Source: an uncultured Azospirillum sp. (GTDB taxonomy: Bacteria; Pseudomonadota; Alphaproteobacteria; RF32; CAG-239). From it: a DNA stretch of 6,592 nucleotides. Below the pieces are notes generated by a model. That model ran no database searches, had not been told where the DNA came from, and saw only the letters and a list, made by a program, of their open reading frames with translations. Positions 6,143 through 6,592 of this stretch are shown piece by piece (positions within the stretch are counted from its first letter, which is position 1; every line of letters starts with the position of its first letter). Where the stretch lies: assembly GCA_902489675.1 (NCBI GenBank), contig CABUAP010000073.1:1-6592 (forward strand). The letters run 5' to 3'. The translations under genes were made by a program, and so were the position numbers.

Positions 6143-6484
6143 ATGAAAAAACTTTTGATTTTTGTGGCTGCGGTTATGTTGATTGTGCCGCCGGTTTCCG
6201 CTCGCCCTCACGGTTGGGGAAATGCTCAACGGCCGCATCATGAACGGCCGCTGCCGCGCCGCCATCATCATTTAGGATGGTCCAACGGGTTTGTTGTCGG
6301 AATGGTCGGTGGGATGATCGGCGGATTGCTGACCGGCAGCCGTTATGAAAAACCGTTGCCGCGGCCTGTTTATGTAACAGTACCGGCGGAAAGGAATATT
6401 TGTTCTACGACGGTGACGAACGGTGTTGTGGTACAGAATTGTGTCGGGCAGCCGGCAGTCAGTCAAAGTGTGTATTATTTTTGA
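6143..6484 (+). CDS. Small exported His/Pro-rich protein with glycine zipper, function unknown
   Basis: The protein has 113 residues. A clear Sec signal peptide has two lysines, a hydrophobic core at 4-15 and likely cleavage after VSA at residue 20. The mature N-terminus (21-46) is rich in His, Pro and Arg, with HH at 32-33 and HHH at 41-43. A glycine-zipper-like segment follows (GMVGGMIGGLLTG, 53-65), long enough to insert in or pack on a membrane. The tail has a proline-rich linker and two cysteines, Cys87 and Cys100, 13 residues apart, which could form a disulfide in the periplasm. The end is SVYYF, and a terminal aromatic residue is compatible with envelope association but is weak evidence. 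GGGAGAG at 6132-6138 gives a good ribosome binding site. Gly-zipper envelope proteins are common, but I do not know a named family for this one. Metal binding by the histidines is possible and unproven. Confidence 0.85.
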   Translation: MKKLLIFVAAVMLIVPPVSARPHGWGNAQRPHHERPLPRRHHHLGWSNGFVVGMVGGMIGGLLTGSRYEKPLPRPVYVTVPAERNICSTTVTNGVVVQNCVGQPAVSQSVYYF

Positions 6485-6520
6485 TTGAAAACAGAGATTA
6501 TTGCTGCACATAGTTTTGAG

Positions 6521-6552
6521 AAAAACTTCCTGTACTAACAGGAAGTTTTTTT
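6521..6552. terminator. Strong intrinsic terminator
   Basis: Arms AAAAACTTCCTGT (6521-6533) and its perfect complement (6538-6550) form a 13-base-pair stem around a 4-base loop, ACTA. The plus strand then runs T6546-T6552. The 5' A-run makes it potentially active in the minus direction as well. It lies 36 bases after the stop at 6484 and closes the plus-strand block. The remaining 40 bases of the window are AT-rich with no visible feature. Confidence 0.93.
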
Positions 6553-6592
6553 GATGATGTTTTTTTATTTAAATTATTGATTTTAACATAAA

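Overview
The window looks like a core-genome segment of a Gram-negative bacterium, most likely an alphaproteobacterium. The reasons are the adjacency of nrdR and nusB, the NusB motif EYVDMAYAFF, a def-fmt pair, and an outer-membrane-type lipoprotein. The species cannot be named from this. The genes have intermediate GC, while the spacers are strongly AT-rich. I see no insertion sequences, CRISPR arrays, tRNA or rRNA genes, phage genes or composition breaks.

Layout. (1) Positions 1-984: a single plus-strand aldo/keto reductase. It ends at a bidirectional hairpin terminator (996-1026) shared with the convergent minus-strand gene. (2) Positions 1046-1756, minus strand: a lipoprotein of unknown role with WG-repeat-like segments. 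A near-consensus sigma-70 promoter drives it (TTGACA, 17 bases, TATATT), and a GGACAAA/TTTGTCC inverted repeat sits on that promoter. (3) Positions 1912-5627: a tight plus-strand run of murF, nrdR, nusB, def and fmt, with 4-base stop/start overlaps or short gaps throughout. (4) Positions 5624-6046: an unrecognised membrane protein overlapping the fmt stop by 4 bases. (5) Positions 6143-6484: a small exported His/Pro-rich protein with a glycine zipper, ending at a strong terminator (6521-6552).

The central run combines the last cytoplasmic step of peptidoglycan precursor synthesis (MurF), control of ribonucleotide reductase (NrdR), rRNA transcription antitermination (NusB), and the two enzymes that remove and add the N-formyl group at translation initiation (Def and Fmt). 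This reads as a growth-related housekeeping operon, not a new defence or metabolic system.

No clear new system is present. The points most worth a second look are the inverted repeat on the lipoprotein promoter opposite murF, the unknown membrane protein coupled to fmt, and the small histidine-rich exported protein.
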